DNA of 64,000 nucleotides from JAOAPG01 sp963791575 (GTDB taxonomy: Bacteria > Acidobacteriota > Terriglobia > Terriglobales > Acidobacteriaceae), in NCBI GenBank assembly GCA_963791575.1, contig CAWBSY010000004.1:248001-312000 (forward strand), given 5' to 3'. Below, piece by piece: positions 26,957 through 37,383 of the stretch. Both the position numbers and the translations under genes were made by a program. Each line of letters opens with the position of its first letter. Within the stretch, counting starts at the first letter, position 1. The notes under the pieces are model-generated. The model was given only the letters and a program-made list of their open reading frames with translations. It was not told where the DNA came from and did no database searches.

Positions 26957-28195
26957 TTAGTTCGGAGAAAGCGCATATTGTTCGGCAGGCTGAGAACGGC
27001 TCCCAATTAAGGCATCGAGTGCCTGACCAAATTTGTCTCCGATTGCTGACCAGTCGTACTGTGCCGCCAACTCAGCAGCCGCACGCTCATAGTCGGCGCG
27101 CAGGCGCCGATCCCGCAGAAATCCGACTACCGACCTGGAGAATTCCGTTGGAGAATCGGCGAGAATGATGTCACGGCCGTGATGTACGTCAAGGCCCTCT
27201 GCTCCCACCGTTGTGGAAACGACCGCCTTCCCTGCCGCCATAGCTTCGTAAATTTTCAACCGGGTCCCTCCACCAATGCGTAGCGGCACGATTACTACTG
27301 CCGCTTCGCGCAGATGTTCCAGGACGGAGGCTACTCGTCCGGTAACTTCGATCGAACTGCATGCGAATCTCTCGACTCGCCGATCCGGATTCCTGCCCAC
27401 AATACGGAATCGCGCCTTAGGAACTTCTGCCAGTACCTGAGGCCAAATCTCGCCACAAAAGTATTCGATGGCATCGATGTTTGGCTCCCAATCCATTGCT
27501 CCCACGAACATGACGAGCGGCTCTACTTCGCGCGGCACTGCTTCAGGCTGGTATTGCTTTAGGTCAACCCCGGTCGGCACGACGGTAATCCGGGATTCGT
27601 CCACGCATTGACTCATAAGCTTTTTGTCGTGCTCCGAAACTGCAACCACATGGCGATAGTCACGCACGATCTTTTGCTCATAACGAAGCATCTTTGCGAA
27701 TTCCATGCGATAGATCATTTTTCGCACAGGGTTGGATTCCGTTTCCGCGTGTCTGCGCCAAATCTCAGCCTCTACATTGTGCTGGAACAAGACGGTTGGA
27801 ATGGTTAAATTCTCGGGAAAATTCACTGCGGCGTCCAGGAAATCACAAACCGCCACATCGAACCGCCGCTCTGTGAACCAGATTTGCAGTTGCTGCCGAA
27901 CCGCCGCAGAGGCAAAGCGACTCACTGCGTAAGGGGATGACATTGGCAGGTGCAATAAATAATCCCACCCGCGTTTAACCGCGCCCGAATCGCTCTTTCC
28001 CGTGCAGACGCTAACTGCACCAGGAAAATGTCTCGCGAGTTCTGCATCATAATTCGCATCAGGCGATCCGTCATAGTACGAAAAGAAAGTCAGCTCGTGC
28101 CGCGAGGCCAACTGCCGCGCGATATTGAAAGAGCGGATATCGCCGCCACTGTGAACGGGCAGAAGCTTATTAGCTTTGACCCACAGAATCTTCAC
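26957..28195 (-). CDS. GT4 glycosyltransferase (exosortase-associated Stp1-like)
   Basis: 412 residues, GT-B fold. 'LLPVHSGGDIRSFNIARQLA' is the N-terminal acceptor loop and 'PLRIGGGTRLKIYEAMAAGKAVVST' is the nucleotide-sugar site. The pattern resembles the sugar transferases found with PEP-CTERM/EpsH loci (TIGR03087-like). It would transfer a sugar to the growing lipid-linked oligosaccharide. It sits between the methyltransferase and the GT2 gene in the operon. Confidence 0.82.
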   Translation of the reverse strand: MKILWVKANKLLPVHSGGDIRSFNIARQLASRHELTFFSYYDGSPDANYDAELARHFPGAVSVCTGKSDSGAVKRGWDYLLHLPMSSPYAVSRFASAAVRQQLQIWFTERRFDVAVCDFLDAAVNFPENLTIPTVLFQHNVEAEIWRRHAETESNPVRKMIYRMEFAKMLRYEQKIVRDYRHVVAVSEHDKKLMSQCVDESRITVVPTGVDLKQYQPEAVPREVEPLVMFVGAMDWEPNIDAIEYFCGEIWPQVLAEVPKARFRIVGRNPDRRVERFACSSIEVTGRVASVLEHLREAAVVIVPLRIGGGTRLKIYEAMAAGKAVVSTTVGAEGLDVHHGRDIILADSPTEFSRSVVGFLRDRRLRADYERAAAELAAQYDWSAIGDKFGQALDALIGSRSQPAEQYALSPN

Positions 28196-28239
28196 AGCGC
28201 CGCCTTTCGTAATGAAATCACAACCCGCATATTAGTTGG

Positions 28240-29362
28240 CTAACGCACCCAGAGGGTTTTTCGTCCTGTCACAAAATTCGCAAACGCCACCACAGCCGCG
28301 ATATTGAGGACTACGAAGGTAAAGGCAGCATCCGCCAACCGCGCCAATGGGCCTTTTGCCATTTGCATCATGGCAAGGAAGCTCAGGATATAGAAGACTA
28401 CCTGCAAACTCAGAGCAATTCGGTAGATTGGTTCACTCAGAAAACAAGAAGCTAGCAGCGTAATCAGCAACGCAAAGGGCGCGATCAGCCTTATCAACTT
28501 GTGGCTTACAAATTCAAATCGTAATGGATTTTCTTTGCTTAAGAGCCAGGGCGCTAGTTGAAGCAACTGGTAGTTTCCGCTCAAAGTTCTGACTTTGCGG
28601 TTGAACTCGCGACTTTGCCCCAGGCTTGGTAAATCCCAGGCCCGCGCTCTTGGATCGAAAATCACTCGCGCTCCCTGGCGTACCACCTGCATCGGGATAT
28701 AAACGTCATCCAATATTGTTTCTGGTGGAATGGACGTTAATAGATTTCGCCGGACTGTATAGATCGCTCCCGTAGCGCCAACCGACGGAACCAGATGCTG
28801 ACTCCCATTCGCGGACTTTTTTCTCGATTCGCCAGTACAGGCCCATGCCGCGACTCGCCTCACCGGACGCGGGATCCCCTAACATCAACTCTCCACTGGC
28901 AGAACCTACGGCTGGATCCGCGAAATTCTGCGCCAACAACTTCAATGCGTCGGATTCGATCATTTGCCGCGCATCGGTGAACAAAACAATATCGCCCTGA
29001 GCCGTGCCGATGGCCTCATTCAGACCAGAAGCTTTCCCCCGTGACTGCGGATTGAGAAGAACCTGCACATTCGCCCGCTTCGCATAGGAAGACAATATGT
29101 CGTTTGTCTCATCTGTCGATCCATCAGAGACCACGATAATCTCGCTAAATCCATCCGGGTAATCGAGAGCCAACAAGTTCTGCAACTTACGTTTCAGCAC
29201 CGCTGCTTCATCACGAACGACCATTACCACTGAGACGGTCGGGGTAGATAACCCGTGCTGTACCGGCCACGGAGCCCAGCGGCTGCGCAACCACAACCAA
29301 GCGGCATAGCCGAAATAAGTGTAGGCAATAACAATCGTTGCCGCCCAAAACGCGAACTTCAT
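28240..29362 (-). CDS. GT2 membrane glycosyltransferase, frameshifted
   Basis: Start at ATG 29362, overlapping the sugar transferase stop by 4 bp. The N-terminal helix 'FAFWAATIVIAYTYFGYAAW' precedes the GT-A domain: 'PTVSVVMVVRDEAAVLKRKL', 'IIVVSDGSTDETNDIL', 'DIVLFTDARQMI'. A one-base break near 28780 is followed by 'ATGAIYTVRRNLL', 'ILDDVYIPMQVV' and C-terminal helices. Joined length is about 373 residues. Processive GT2 enzymes of this kind extend polysaccharides at the inner membrane. Confidence 0.8.
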
Positions 29363-30732
29363 TGCGCTCCCCGGCCGAGCAGCACAATCTTCACGGTCTG
29401 AAACATGATCAGTACGTCCAGGCCGATTGAGGCATTCTTTATGTAAAAGAGGTCGTACTGAAGCTTTTCCTTTGCATCTTCCACGGTATTGCCGTATTTG
29501 TAGCGCACCTGCGCCCAGCCCGTGATGCCGGGACGAACCATATGACGAACCCCATAATATGGAAGCTCTCGCGTAAGCCACTCGACGAACTCAGGACGCT
29601 CGGGACGAGGCCCAACAAATGCCATATCGCCCCTGAGCACGCACCACAATTGCGGAATCTCATCCAGCCGCGCGCTGCGCAGGAACTTACCAGTCTTGGT
29701 AATTCGCGGATCATCGTCGGTGGCCCAGGTTGGCCCGGTGTCGGCTTCGGCGTCCTGTCGCATAGTTCGGAATTTATAGCAATAAAAATGCTTGCCACGG
29801 CGTCCGACGCGCTCCTGGCGATAGAGCACAGGACCCTTGGAATCTAGCTTAATCGCGAGGATCACAAAAGGGATAACGGGGAGCGCACAGATGAGTCCAA
29901 TCAAGGAAACTGTGAAATTCAACAGCCGTCGCACGAAACGGAAGCTGCTGCTGAAGCGAAATCCTTTGGCGAAGATAATCCAACTAGGATAGAGATTTTC
30001 GACTTCAATTCTGCCCGTAATCTTTTCCAGCCATGTAGTGGCTTCTTCGATATGTACGCCCTGCAAACGCAATTGCAAAAGTTCTTGCATAGGGGTCGTC
30101 TCGCGGCGATCTTGCATGGCGACAATGACGCGATGAACCCTTCTTTCCTGGACCAGTTCGGTCAGATGCAGCGCCGCGCTATCGCGAGTCAATTGTCCTT
30201 CTACGTTGCCGCTCCAGCCGACGACATCCACTCCGAGTTCTGATCTTGAGCGTAAGCCTTGAATAAGGCGCTGAGCCCGCTCCCCCATGCCGAGAACGTA
30301 CACCCGTTCCCGTAGATACGGTTGCTCCGACAACCAGGCGTAAGCCGTTCGCCAGGCGAACAGAGACATCGTCAGGATGATGAGGCCCACTAATGCTGCG
30401 TTCTTACCTGGAAGAAGCTCGGGAAAGAGAAGGCCGACCAGCGCGAGTATCAATGCCAGCAGACCAGGCACCAGCAACAACCGGAAATAAAGCTCTCCTT
30501 TGGCACTGAAGTGGGCCGGATCATAGAGATCGAACCAGTGCGAAAAGATGAGAACGACAACCGTCACCACAAGGATTTTGAGGTATCCGCCTTCGTAGTT
30601 GAGCAACACATAACTGTCTTCCGGATGCTGCAACACCATGCCGAGCAGAAACGAAGTCCAAATAATCAGGGCTTCGCCCGCCAGCAAAACCAGCGTGCGC
30701 ACTGGATAGTAGACATTGAAAAGGCGTATCAC
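29359..30732 (-). CDS. Undecaprenyl-phosphate sugar phosphotransferase, exosortase-associated type
   Basis: 457 residues. The N-terminus ('RLFNVYYPVRTLVLLAGEAL') is typical of the PEP-CTERM-associated sugar transferase family (TIGR03013). It has four transmembrane helices, a CoA-binding-like domain ('RVYVLGMGERAQRLIQGL'), and the C-terminal bacterial sugar transferase domain with 'YRQERVGRRGKHFYCYKFRTM' and 'RPGITGWAQV'. It would prime EPS synthesis by loading the first sugar-1-phosphate onto undecaprenyl phosphate. Confidence 0.9.
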   Translation of the reverse strand: MIRLFNVYYPVRTLVLLAGEALIIWTSFLLGMVLQHPEDSYVLLNYEGGYLKILVVTVVVLIFSHWFDLYDPAHFSAKGELYFRLLLVPGLLALILALVGLLFPELLPGKNAALVGLIILTMSLFAWRTAYAWLSEQPYLRERVYVLGMGERAQRLIQGLRSRSELGVDVVGWSGNVEGQLTRDSAALHLTELVQERRVHRVIVAMQDRRETTPMQELLQLRLQGVHIEEATTWLEKITGRIEVENLYPSWIIFAKGFRFSSSFRFVRRLLNFTVSLIGLICALPVIPFVILAIKLDSKGPVLYRQERVGRRGKHFYCYKFRTMRQDAEADTGPTWATDDDPRITKTGKFLRSARLDEIPQLWCVLRGDMAFVGPRPERPEFVEWLTRELPYYGVRHMVRPGITGWAQVRYKYGNTVEDAKEKLQYDLFYIKNASIGLDVLIMFQTVKIVLLGRGAQ

Positions 30733-30745
30733 AATTTTCCCCGGG

Positions 30746-31651
30746 TTACGATTTTCCCGCAGGACGACCGTAGGCGGCGTAGTAGTACTCGCTATAGGGT
30801 GACGAACCTTCCTCGATGCCGTTCAGTACCACGCCCACTACATTTTTGTCGCGGAATTCCTGACGGGCGCGGCGTGCCAGATCGAACGGAGTTGCATTCG
30901 AACGCACGACCATAAGAACGCCGTCGCAATAACTCGAAAGCAGAACGCCATCGGTTACCGGCACTGCGGGGGGGGAATCGATAATGATCCAGTCAAACAG
31001 CGGCTCGAGCCGGCTTAGCAAAAACTTCAGTCTTCCATTGGCAAGCAGCTCCGCTGGATTGGCATTGGCGTGCCCTGCCGAAATGAAGAACAGATTCTCC
31101 ATGGGACCGCGTTGCATCACTCCAAATTCATCGCTCTCGTCTCGCAGGTATTCAGCAAGGCCGGGCGCGGGGGTGGCGCCAAGCGTGTTGTGCAGTTTCG
31201 GTCCGCGCAGGTCGGCATCAATCAAAAGCGCTCTTCGTCCGTGCTGACGCACCATGACCTGTGCCAGATTCGCCGACACAAACGACTTACCTTCCTTGGG
31301 AAGCGCACTGGTTACCAGAATTTTTTTGAGCGGCTGTCTTTCCCGCAGTTGATAGAGCCGCGAACGCAGGGTTCTGAACTCTTCAGTTCCATATTTATGT
31401 TCTTCATCCTGAAAGAAGAGCATCGTCTTCAGATCGGGAGTCCATCTGCTTTGTGGACAACGTGCCAGCAGGGCGTCGAAAGAAAAGGCGGACGCCGTAT
31501 TGAAGCTGGAAGTCGATTGCGTTTCCCCTCTCATGATCGGGGCGACAGGTTCGGTGTAAGTCCTGGCCACAGTTTGATTCGGATCGGGTTGAGTTCCCTG
31601 CTCCGCACGCTCTTGCTCAGCCTTCTTTAAAGCTTCATGAATTCGGCTCAT
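30746..31651 (-). CDS. Tyrosine autokinase / CpsD-CapB family, EPS locus
   Basis: 301 residues. The N-terminal 'SRIHEALKKAEQER' is typical of PEP-CTERM-locus kinases (TIGR03018). Walker A 'SALPKEGKSF' lies near 115-124 and Walker A' 'LLIDADLRGPKL' near 142. A tyrosine cluster at the C-terminus ('SPYSEYYYAAYG') is the expected autophosphorylation site. With the Wzz-like protein it controls chain length and export. Its stop side overlaps no gene; its start overlaps the ATPase stop by 4 bp. Confidence 0.9.
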   Translation of the reverse strand: MSRIHEALKKAEQERAEQGTQPDPNQTVARTYTEPVAPIMRGETQSTSSFNTASAFSFDALLARCPQSRWTPDLKTMLFFQDEEHKYGTEEFRTLRSRLYQLRERQPLKKILVTSALPKEGKSFVSANLAQVMVRQHGRRALLIDADLRGPKLHNTLGATPAPGLAEYLRDESDEFGVMQRGPMENLFFISAGHANANPAELLANGRLKFLLSRLEPLFDWIIIDSPPAVPVTDGVLLSSYCDGVLMVVRSNATPFDLARRARQEFRDKNVVGVVLNGIEEGSSPYSEYYYAAYGRPAGKS

Positions 31652-32601
31652 AGTTTCCTTTCCTTGGGAAGGTCTTGCTCCGATTCGCGAAGGCGGTCGG
31701 CAAGGTTGGCCAGCGTTTTTAGTGCGTCTACCAAGTCGAATTTGTCCGCACCTTGGGGCCGAGGCGCCGACAATGTCGCAGAGATGTTGTTATCGCCGAG
31801 ATCAAAATCCCGTGCTACCGCTTCGACTACATTCTGCGTTACCACTTTCTGCTGATCGACAAATGAGCTCACCAGACAATGCTCACAAATCAAGTTCACT
31901 ACCCGTGGAATACCGCCGGAGTAAAGATGTATGGCGTTCAGGGCTTCGGGATCAAATACTTGCTGTCCGTTGGAGCCGGCAATGCGCAAGCGTTGCGCCA
32001 CATAGGACCGGGTCTCCTCTATGGTTAGAGGATGGGTCTTGGCCCGCAGAGTAAGCCGTTGCCGCAACTGCCGAAGGTGCGATTGCTTCAACTTCATCTC
32101 AAGCTCTGGCTGTCCTACCAGGACAATTTGAAGCAACTTCTCAGTGGACGTCTCGAGGTTAGTCATTAAGCGAATTTCTTCCAGCAATTCGTCCGAAAGA
32201 TTTTGCGCTTCATCGATGATCAACACCGCGGTCTCTCCGGCGCGATATCGATCCAACAGCCAGTTGTAGAGACGCAAAAGGATCTGGCTCTTCGATCTTG
32301 AATCACAAGGGATTCCGAAGTCGGCCATCATGTAATCGAGAAATTGCGGCACATTCAGCCGCGAGTTGAAGACAAAGGCCGTGGCGACTTGTTGAAGGCG
32401 AAGCCATTCAAGCAGCTTATTGATGAGAGTCGTTTTGCCAGTTCCCACCTCACCCGTGAGCAGCACGAAACCTTTGCGGCTTTGGATTCCGTATGTAAGA
32501 CAGGCCAAGGCTTCTTCCGTGTGCCGCGTGAGAAACAAGTAACGCGGATCGGGATTCACATTGAACGGATTGGCACGTAGACCAAAAAATTCCTTGTACA
32601 T
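31648..32601 (-). CDS. AAA ATPase of the exosortase/EPS locus (ExeA-like)
   Basis: 317 residues. 'MYKEFFGLRANPFNVNPDPRY' is the hallmark start of the XrtA-associated ATPase group (TIGR03015). Walker A 'LTGEVGTGKTT' (49-59), Walker B 'AVLIIDEAQN', sensor 'LVGQPELE'. It resembles ExeA/GspA but lacks the peptidoglycan-binding C-terminus. Its exact role in EPS secretion is unproven. Confidence 0.88.
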   Translation of the reverse strand: MYKEFFGLRANPFNVNPDPRYLFLTRHTEEALACLTYGIQSRKGFVLLTGEVGTGKTTLINKLLEWLRLQQVATAFVFNSRLNVPQFLDYMMADFGIPCDSRSKSQILLRLYNWLLDRYRAGETAVLIIDEAQNLSDELLEEIRLMTNLETSTEKLLQIVLVGQPELEMKLKQSHLRQLRQRLTLRAKTHPLTIEETRSYVAQRLRIAGSNGQQVFDPEALNAIHLYSGGIPRVVNLICEHCLVSSFVDQQKVVTQNVVEAVARDFDLGDNNISATLSAPRPQGADKFDLVDALKTLANLADRLRESEQDLPKERKL

Positions 32602-32607
32602 GAGTCC

Positions 32608-34159
32608 CTAGACCTCGACCATTTCCTTTTTCTCGTCGGCCTTCGCACCGTGCCTGCTGCGTCTGCCATATTTGTTTCCATTGTTAACCTCACCGCCTAC
32701 CCACGGCAGTGAGACCAGCACCGGTAATTCCAGAGCAGCCAGCACGTCCTGCTCAGTGCGAATGGACTTGTCTTTTAATTCCAATCCCAAGGCAATCACG
32801 CCACCAAGGGCGAGTCCCGCGCCCGCGCCTCCAGCCGCAAACAGCAAGCGGTTCGGGAAACTGGGCGAATCCGGCAGGCTGGCCGGATTCAGTAACCTCA
32901 TCTGTTCACCTTGCTGCCCGCGCTCCATGTTGGTCTGCATCTCAGACTCGCTTCTCTTAGCGAGCAAGTCCTGATAGAACTTCTGCGCGGTATCGTAGTC
33001 TCGAGTAAGAACCTTATATTGTTCTTCGACTCCGGGACTGAGCGAGACACGGCTTTGGTAGATCGCGATTTGCTGCTGCAGCCGCTTTTGGTCACGAGTA
33101 GCTTGCGCGATAGCATCGCCGTATTGGTGAATTTGAACCCGCAGTTGCTGAATTTCGGGAGGCTCGGTTTGTCCCGCCTTGTCCGTGCTTTCCGTGCTCG
33201 CTGTAGTGGCAGCCGCATTAGCAGCCTTCAACTGGCGTTGCACAGCGGCGATATCATTTTTGGTTTTCACAACATCGGGATAGTCATCCGTATAGCGGGC
33301 CTGTAGTGAACTAAGTTGCGTCTGTAATGTGACCAGTTGTTGCTGCAAAGTTTGCGGGCTGGTCGAAGTCTGCGAAGACGCTTTCCATGCCGTGAGCTGT
33401 TGTGCCAGCAAAGACTCCGCGTAGGTCTTATCCTGCTCTGCCCGATTTAGGGTCTGCGTGTTGGCATCGAGCTGGGAGTTAAGCCCAGCGAGAAGTTTCA
33501 TGTTGTTGTCTTCGTCGCCCGGCAGTTGGCCGAGATATTGTTTCTTGAAAGCGGCCAATTTAGCGTCCTGATCATCCAGTCCGCGCTTCCCCTCCTCAAG
33601 CTGCCGGTCAATGAATCCCGTGGTTCCGCTGGCTACATCGCCACGCTCTTTGAGGTCTTCCGCAATCATCATCGAAGTGATTTCATTGCAGACTCTTTGC
33701 GCTTCGCTGGCATCCGCAGCCGTATAACTGACATTGAAACCAGGAACCTGGTTGGGATCTCCGGGCTTTTTCTTGACTGTGCTGGGAACGGTAGGCTGCA
33801 CTGGTTGAATTTGCAGACCCTGACGGATTTGTTCGATAGCCTCGTCGACACCTCTGCCCTTGCGTACTAAACCCAATCGATCAATCATCGGTTCCAATTG
33901 ATTGCGGCTAAGTACCTGTTGCTGAATGGTCGCAATGCGCTGAGAAATGTCTAGAGTGATAGCGGGCTTTACGACACCCTCGGGGACCTTCTGCGGTTCA
34001 ACCAGTACCGTGGCCGTCGAGGTGTACTTCGGCGCAAACCCGAAAGAAACCAGAAATCCGATGATTGGCGCCAAGCAGTGTGGGAATCAGAATCACCCTT
34101 ACGCGGCGGCGCAACATCGCCAGATAGTCGTCCATGCCAAGTTCGCGATTTTCAATCAT
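32608..34159 (-). CDS. Wzz-like polysaccharide chain-length protein, one frameshift
   Basis: ATG 34159 follows CGGAAATAAAGTA and gives 'MIENRELGMDDYLAMLRRR', the normal N-terminus of this family. One extra base near 34070-34075 shifts the frame into 'PIIGFLVSFGFAPKYTST', the first transmembrane helix. A long coiled-coil periplasmic region with many Gln residues follows. A second helix ('FPNRLLFAAGGAGAGLALGG') lies near the C-terminus. Joined length is about 517 residues. It matches the PEP-CTERM chain-length determinant group. It works with the separate tyrosine kinase gene downstream. Confidence 0.85.
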
Positions 34160-34216
34160 TACTTTATTTCCGTTCTGACCGTTCTCTTTGAGGACGATCG
34201 AAGCTGTTCCTGATCT

Positions 34217-35743
34217 TTAGTCAAGGCGTATGGGACGGGGATGCCAATCCACGCCCAAAGTCACGACTTGCCGTTGAGAAATCCGCCCGAAACCAGTTTG
34301 CGGGTTGATGAGAGACGGCGCATTGAAACTGAGTTCATTAAACTGATAGCTTCCATAGACGTCCCAGTACCTGCTGAAGGCGCGACGCATGGCCACCGCC
34401 ACATAACCGAACTGATAAGAATTCGTTTGCGATCCAGGCGTCGGCAATATTCTTGTATTGTGCGCGTAGCCAAGATCCGCCAAAGCTGTCCAGTGACGGC
34501 GGATCGGCCTTGAGATGTTGAATTTGGCAATGTCGCTGGTTGCGCCTGTGAGAATTCCCGAACCATTCGTATCCACACGTTCAAACGAGAGAGCAAGAGA
34601 AGTCTTTGGGAACTTATAGGTGAGCGAGGCGCGTCCGGTTCCGGTAATACTGGTATAGCTGCTTGGCTGGCCGGTGAGTATGGAGCTGTGGACAATCCTG
34701 AGCTGTGGTCCGCCGCCCATTATCAAATTCAATCGTCCGGAGATCCGATGACCCCACAACACATGCCACATGTCTGACGTAAAGTAGCCGTCGACGGTCG
34801 CGGGATAATGAAAGTCCTGGTATCCATACACAAATGAGAGCTGATCACGGCGATTCAGTTGATAGTTGTATCCCGCCTGAAACGCAAACTGATGGGTATT
34901 AATAAAATTGCTGGAGATATTTCCGATAAAGTCGGTAAATCCGTAGGATCCGATTGCGGTGAAAGAAGAGCGTGGCGACAATACTTCCTGCACTTCGGCA
35001 AGTGAAGTGTTGGTGATGCGCGGTGTTTGGCCGAGCGAGCCAATTTGTGACGAGCTGAAATAGGTTGCGCCGCCTCCGTCGAGGCTCCCGCCGATGGCTC
35101 CAAATCCTCCCAGATCGTATCCGCCTGCCCCGCCGAACGAGCCGTAACCGAAAGATCCTTCGGGAAGATCGCTGAAGGAATCACGAATGGCCAGTTGCCC
35201 TGTTCGCCAGCGAATCCTCTGGTCGACATTTAGGGCCTGGATTTGCGCGTTGCCGTGAGCGTAGTTCTCATAGATACCACCACCGCCAATGTAGTCGAGA
35301 TCGAGGGCATACCGTTTCCAAAGTCTTTGCAGGGCGGCACTGCCCAGAAGACGGGTAACTGAGCTGATCGGAAAGCCTCCGCCAAACTTGCCCGCAGCAT
35401 TCGTGTCCATCCCTTCCGTAGCATGCGCTCCCAAAACCAAAAAACTGCGTGCCGCAAAATCGGGTTCTAAGGCTGGCTGATCAAGTCCGGAAAGCGGAGG
35501 ATTTTCCACAGTCTGTGGCGAGGGAGTGTCCTGCCCAAAGGCTGGTGCGGGCACATTTTGCTGTTGTGCATTATCCGAAGAGGGCTGACTCGCGTCGGCT
35601 GGTTGCTGACCATTCCCGACAGTCTGCTGCCCCACTTGATACTGTGGGGGCGCACTGTTGTCCTGTGCCCAAGCAATTGCGGACAGCAGCATCAGGAAAA
35701 CCAGACCGAGAATGGAATGCTTACTTATCATGATAATTTTCAC
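34217..35743 (-). CDS. Outer-membrane beta-barrel protein of the EPS locus
   Basis: 508 residues. Signal peptide ends 'AIAWAQ', then a Gln/Pro-rich linker (about 25-95). The rest alternates in short amphipathic strands with many aromatic and Gly residues ('HQFAFQAGYNYQLNRRDQLSFVYG') and ends in a strand 'QVVTLGVDWHPRPIRLD'. Position between Wza and Wzz suggests an outer-membrane partner for polysaccharide export. A Gly-rich stretch ('SFGYGSFGGAGGYDLGGFGA') is unusual. Confidence 0.75.
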   Translation of the reverse strand: MKIIMISKHSILGLVFLMLLSAIAWAQDNSAPPQYQVGQQTVGNGQQPADASQPSSDNAQQQNVPAPAFGQDTPSPQTVENPPLSGLDQPALEPDFAARSFLVLGAHATEGMDTNAAGKFGGGFPISSVTRLLGSAALQRLWKRYALDLDYIGGGGIYENYAHGNAQIQALNVDQRIRWRTGQLAIRDSFSDLPEGSFGYGSFGGAGGYDLGGFGAIGGSLDGGGATYFSSSQIGSLGQTPRITNTSLAEVQEVLSPRSSFTAIGSYGFTDFIGNISSNFINTHQFAFQAGYNYQLNRRDQLSFVYGYQDFHYPATVDGYFTSDMWHVLWGHRISGRLNLIMGGGPQLRIVHSSILTGQPSSYTSITGTGRASLTYKFPKTSLALSFERVDTNGSGILTGATSDIAKFNISRPIRRHWTALADLGYAHNTRILPTPGSQTNSYQFGYVAVAMRRAFSRYWDVYGSYQFNELSFNAPSLINPQTGFGRISQRQVVTLGVDWHPRPIRLD

Positions 35744-35772
35744 TGTTAGAATACTTACTCAAATTTTCTCAA

Positions 35773-36404
35773 CTACGGAACTACAACTGTGTCCCCCGGC
35801 TTGAGGACCATGTTCTGCGACATCGCCTCTCCCTTGATCAGCTCCTTGTAATTGACCGGGATCTTGTTTTGCTTTCCGTTTTCGGTGCGCAGTACATAAA
35901 TCTTCTTTGTGTTTGCAAATTGCGTAAATCCGGCAGTTGCCAGCGCCTGTAACACTGTCATGCGCGGCAGCAAATTCATGGGACCGGTGTGCATCACCTC
36001 ACCCAGCACATAGACTCGCTGACTGTTCATGGCCGTCACCACTACGGTCACTCGCGGATCGGTTACATATTTCTTCAATTTAACGGTCAGATCAGCCGCC
36101 AGTTGCATAGGAGTGAGGCCAGCGGCCTGTACATCATTCAGCAGCGGAAGAGAAATCATTCCGTCCGCACGGACCGGTAATGTCGCGGTAAGATCGGTTT
36201 CTTTCCAGACGGAAATATGCAGCGTGTCGTCAGGACCGATAACGTAGCTTTGCGCGGTCGGATCAGCCGACATTAGGGTCGCGGAAGCGACGTTCGCCGC
36301 ATTAGGAGTCTGGGCAAAGCTCAAGCTGCCAGCCAAGAGCGCGATAAATGCGCTTAAAACCAAGTTTTTAGTCTTCCTATATTCGCTGTTTTCGTTCTCT
36401 TCAT
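35773..36404 (-). CDS. Wza-like polysaccharide export protein, probable frameshift near start
   Basis: The mature protein has the Poly_export domain ('YVIGPDDTLHISVWKETDL') and one SLBB domain ('QRVYVLGEVMHTGPMNLL'). ATG 36404 begins 'MKRTKTANIGRLKT', which reaches a stop after two more codons. Adding one A to the A5 run near 36368 joins it to 'KNLVLSAFIALLAGSLSFAQ', a proper signal peptide. Otherwise TTG 36363 would be the start. The size (about 210 residues) and type fit the short exporter of XrtA loci. It forms the outer-membrane export channel base. Confidence 0.85.
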
Positions 36405-36420
36405 TCTCGTTATGGGCTCC

Positions 36421-37383
36421 TTATGAGGCTTCGGCCTCGCCGCCAAAGCCAATCTGTTTGAGCTTATACAGAAGCGCTTTGTAGCTGATCTGGAGATCTT
36501 GCGCTGCGCGGCGGCGATTCCAACGTGTCCGGGTGAGAGCATTGAGTATCAATTCTTTTTCCGCTTCACGAGAAGCGGCCCGGGATGCCTGCTTGAGAGA
36601 CATTCGCTCGCGGCTCGGCGACTGCGAACCTGGTCTGCTCTGATCGGTTTTAGTCAGCACCGCACGCAAGCCGTCCATTGCGAGCGCTTCGTTCCCGAGT
36701 ATGACGATCGCCCGAGCTGCATCCGAGAGTTCCCGGATGTTCCCCGGCCAAGTATATTCCTCCAGCAATTGCTGAGTCTGCGGACTTAGAGCCGGCACGG
36801 GGCGGTGAAATTCCTGGGCGTATTTTGCCAAAAAGAAATTCACCAGAAACGGAATATCTTCCTTGCGCTGTCGTAGAGGTGGAAGCCTTAAACAAACGGT
36901 GCTAATCCGGTAATACAGGTCCTCGCGAAACTTTCCAACTCGCATTTCAGATTCAAGGTCGCGGGCGCTGTCACAAATCAGGCGCGCACCCAGAGGATGA
37001 TTTCCGTTCTGTTGGCTTCCACAGAGCGCTTGGGCCAATTTAGCTTGACATGCGGAACTAAGATCGCCGACTTCCTCCAAAAACACTGTGCCTTGCCCGA
37101 ACCCGCCCTCGCTCTCAATCTCTTCCGGCAAAAGACTCACGCACGAAAAACGTCTGAACTGTTCCAAAGGCAGACCGGACAGCTCGTGAATCCGGCGAGC
37201 AACGCTGCGTTTCCCGGCTCCGGCTTCCGCAAGGATAAGCACCGGAACGCGGTTCTGAGAAAGCTCGCGGATGACGACTTCCAGCGCCCTCATACCCGCG
37301 CTCAGCCCTTCAAGAAAATCGTCTGCAAGTAAAGAAGGGGTCGAATCGATGGAACTGCTGTAGAAACTGGGATTTTGATCCAT
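36421..37383 (-). CDS. NtrC-type AAA+/Fis regulator lacking receiver domain and GAFTGA loop
   Basis: 320 residues. There is no N-terminal receiver domain. AAA+ core: degenerate Walker A 'LAEAGAGKRSVARRIHEL' (normally GExGTGKE), Walker B 'TVFLEEVGDL', 'KFREDLYYRI', 'RKEDIPFLV', 'YTWPGNIREL'. The region between 'CVSLLPEEIESE' and Walker B is short, so the GAFTGA loop that contacts sigma-54 is missing. The C-terminal Fis-type HTH is intact ('NRRRAAQDLQISYKALLYKLKQIG'). It heads the EPS operon, in the place where PrsR is found in other XrtA loci. It probably binds DNA but cannot activate sigma-54 classically. Confidence 0.82.
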   Translation of the reverse strand: MDQNPSFYSSSIDSTPSLLADDFLEGLSAGMRALEVVIRELSQNRVPVLILAEAGAGKRSVARRIHELSGLPLEQFRRFSCVSLLPEEIESEGGFGQGTVFLEEVGDLSSACQAKLAQALCGSQQNGNHPLGARLICDSARDLESEMRVGKFREDLYYRISTVCLRLPPLRQRKEDIPFLVNFFLAKYAQEFHRPVPALSPQTQQLLEEYTWPGNIRELSDAARAIVILGNEALAMDGLRAVLTKTDQSRPGSQSPSRERMSLKQASRAASREAEKELILNALTRTRWNRRRAAQDLQISYKALLYKLKQIGFGGEAEAS

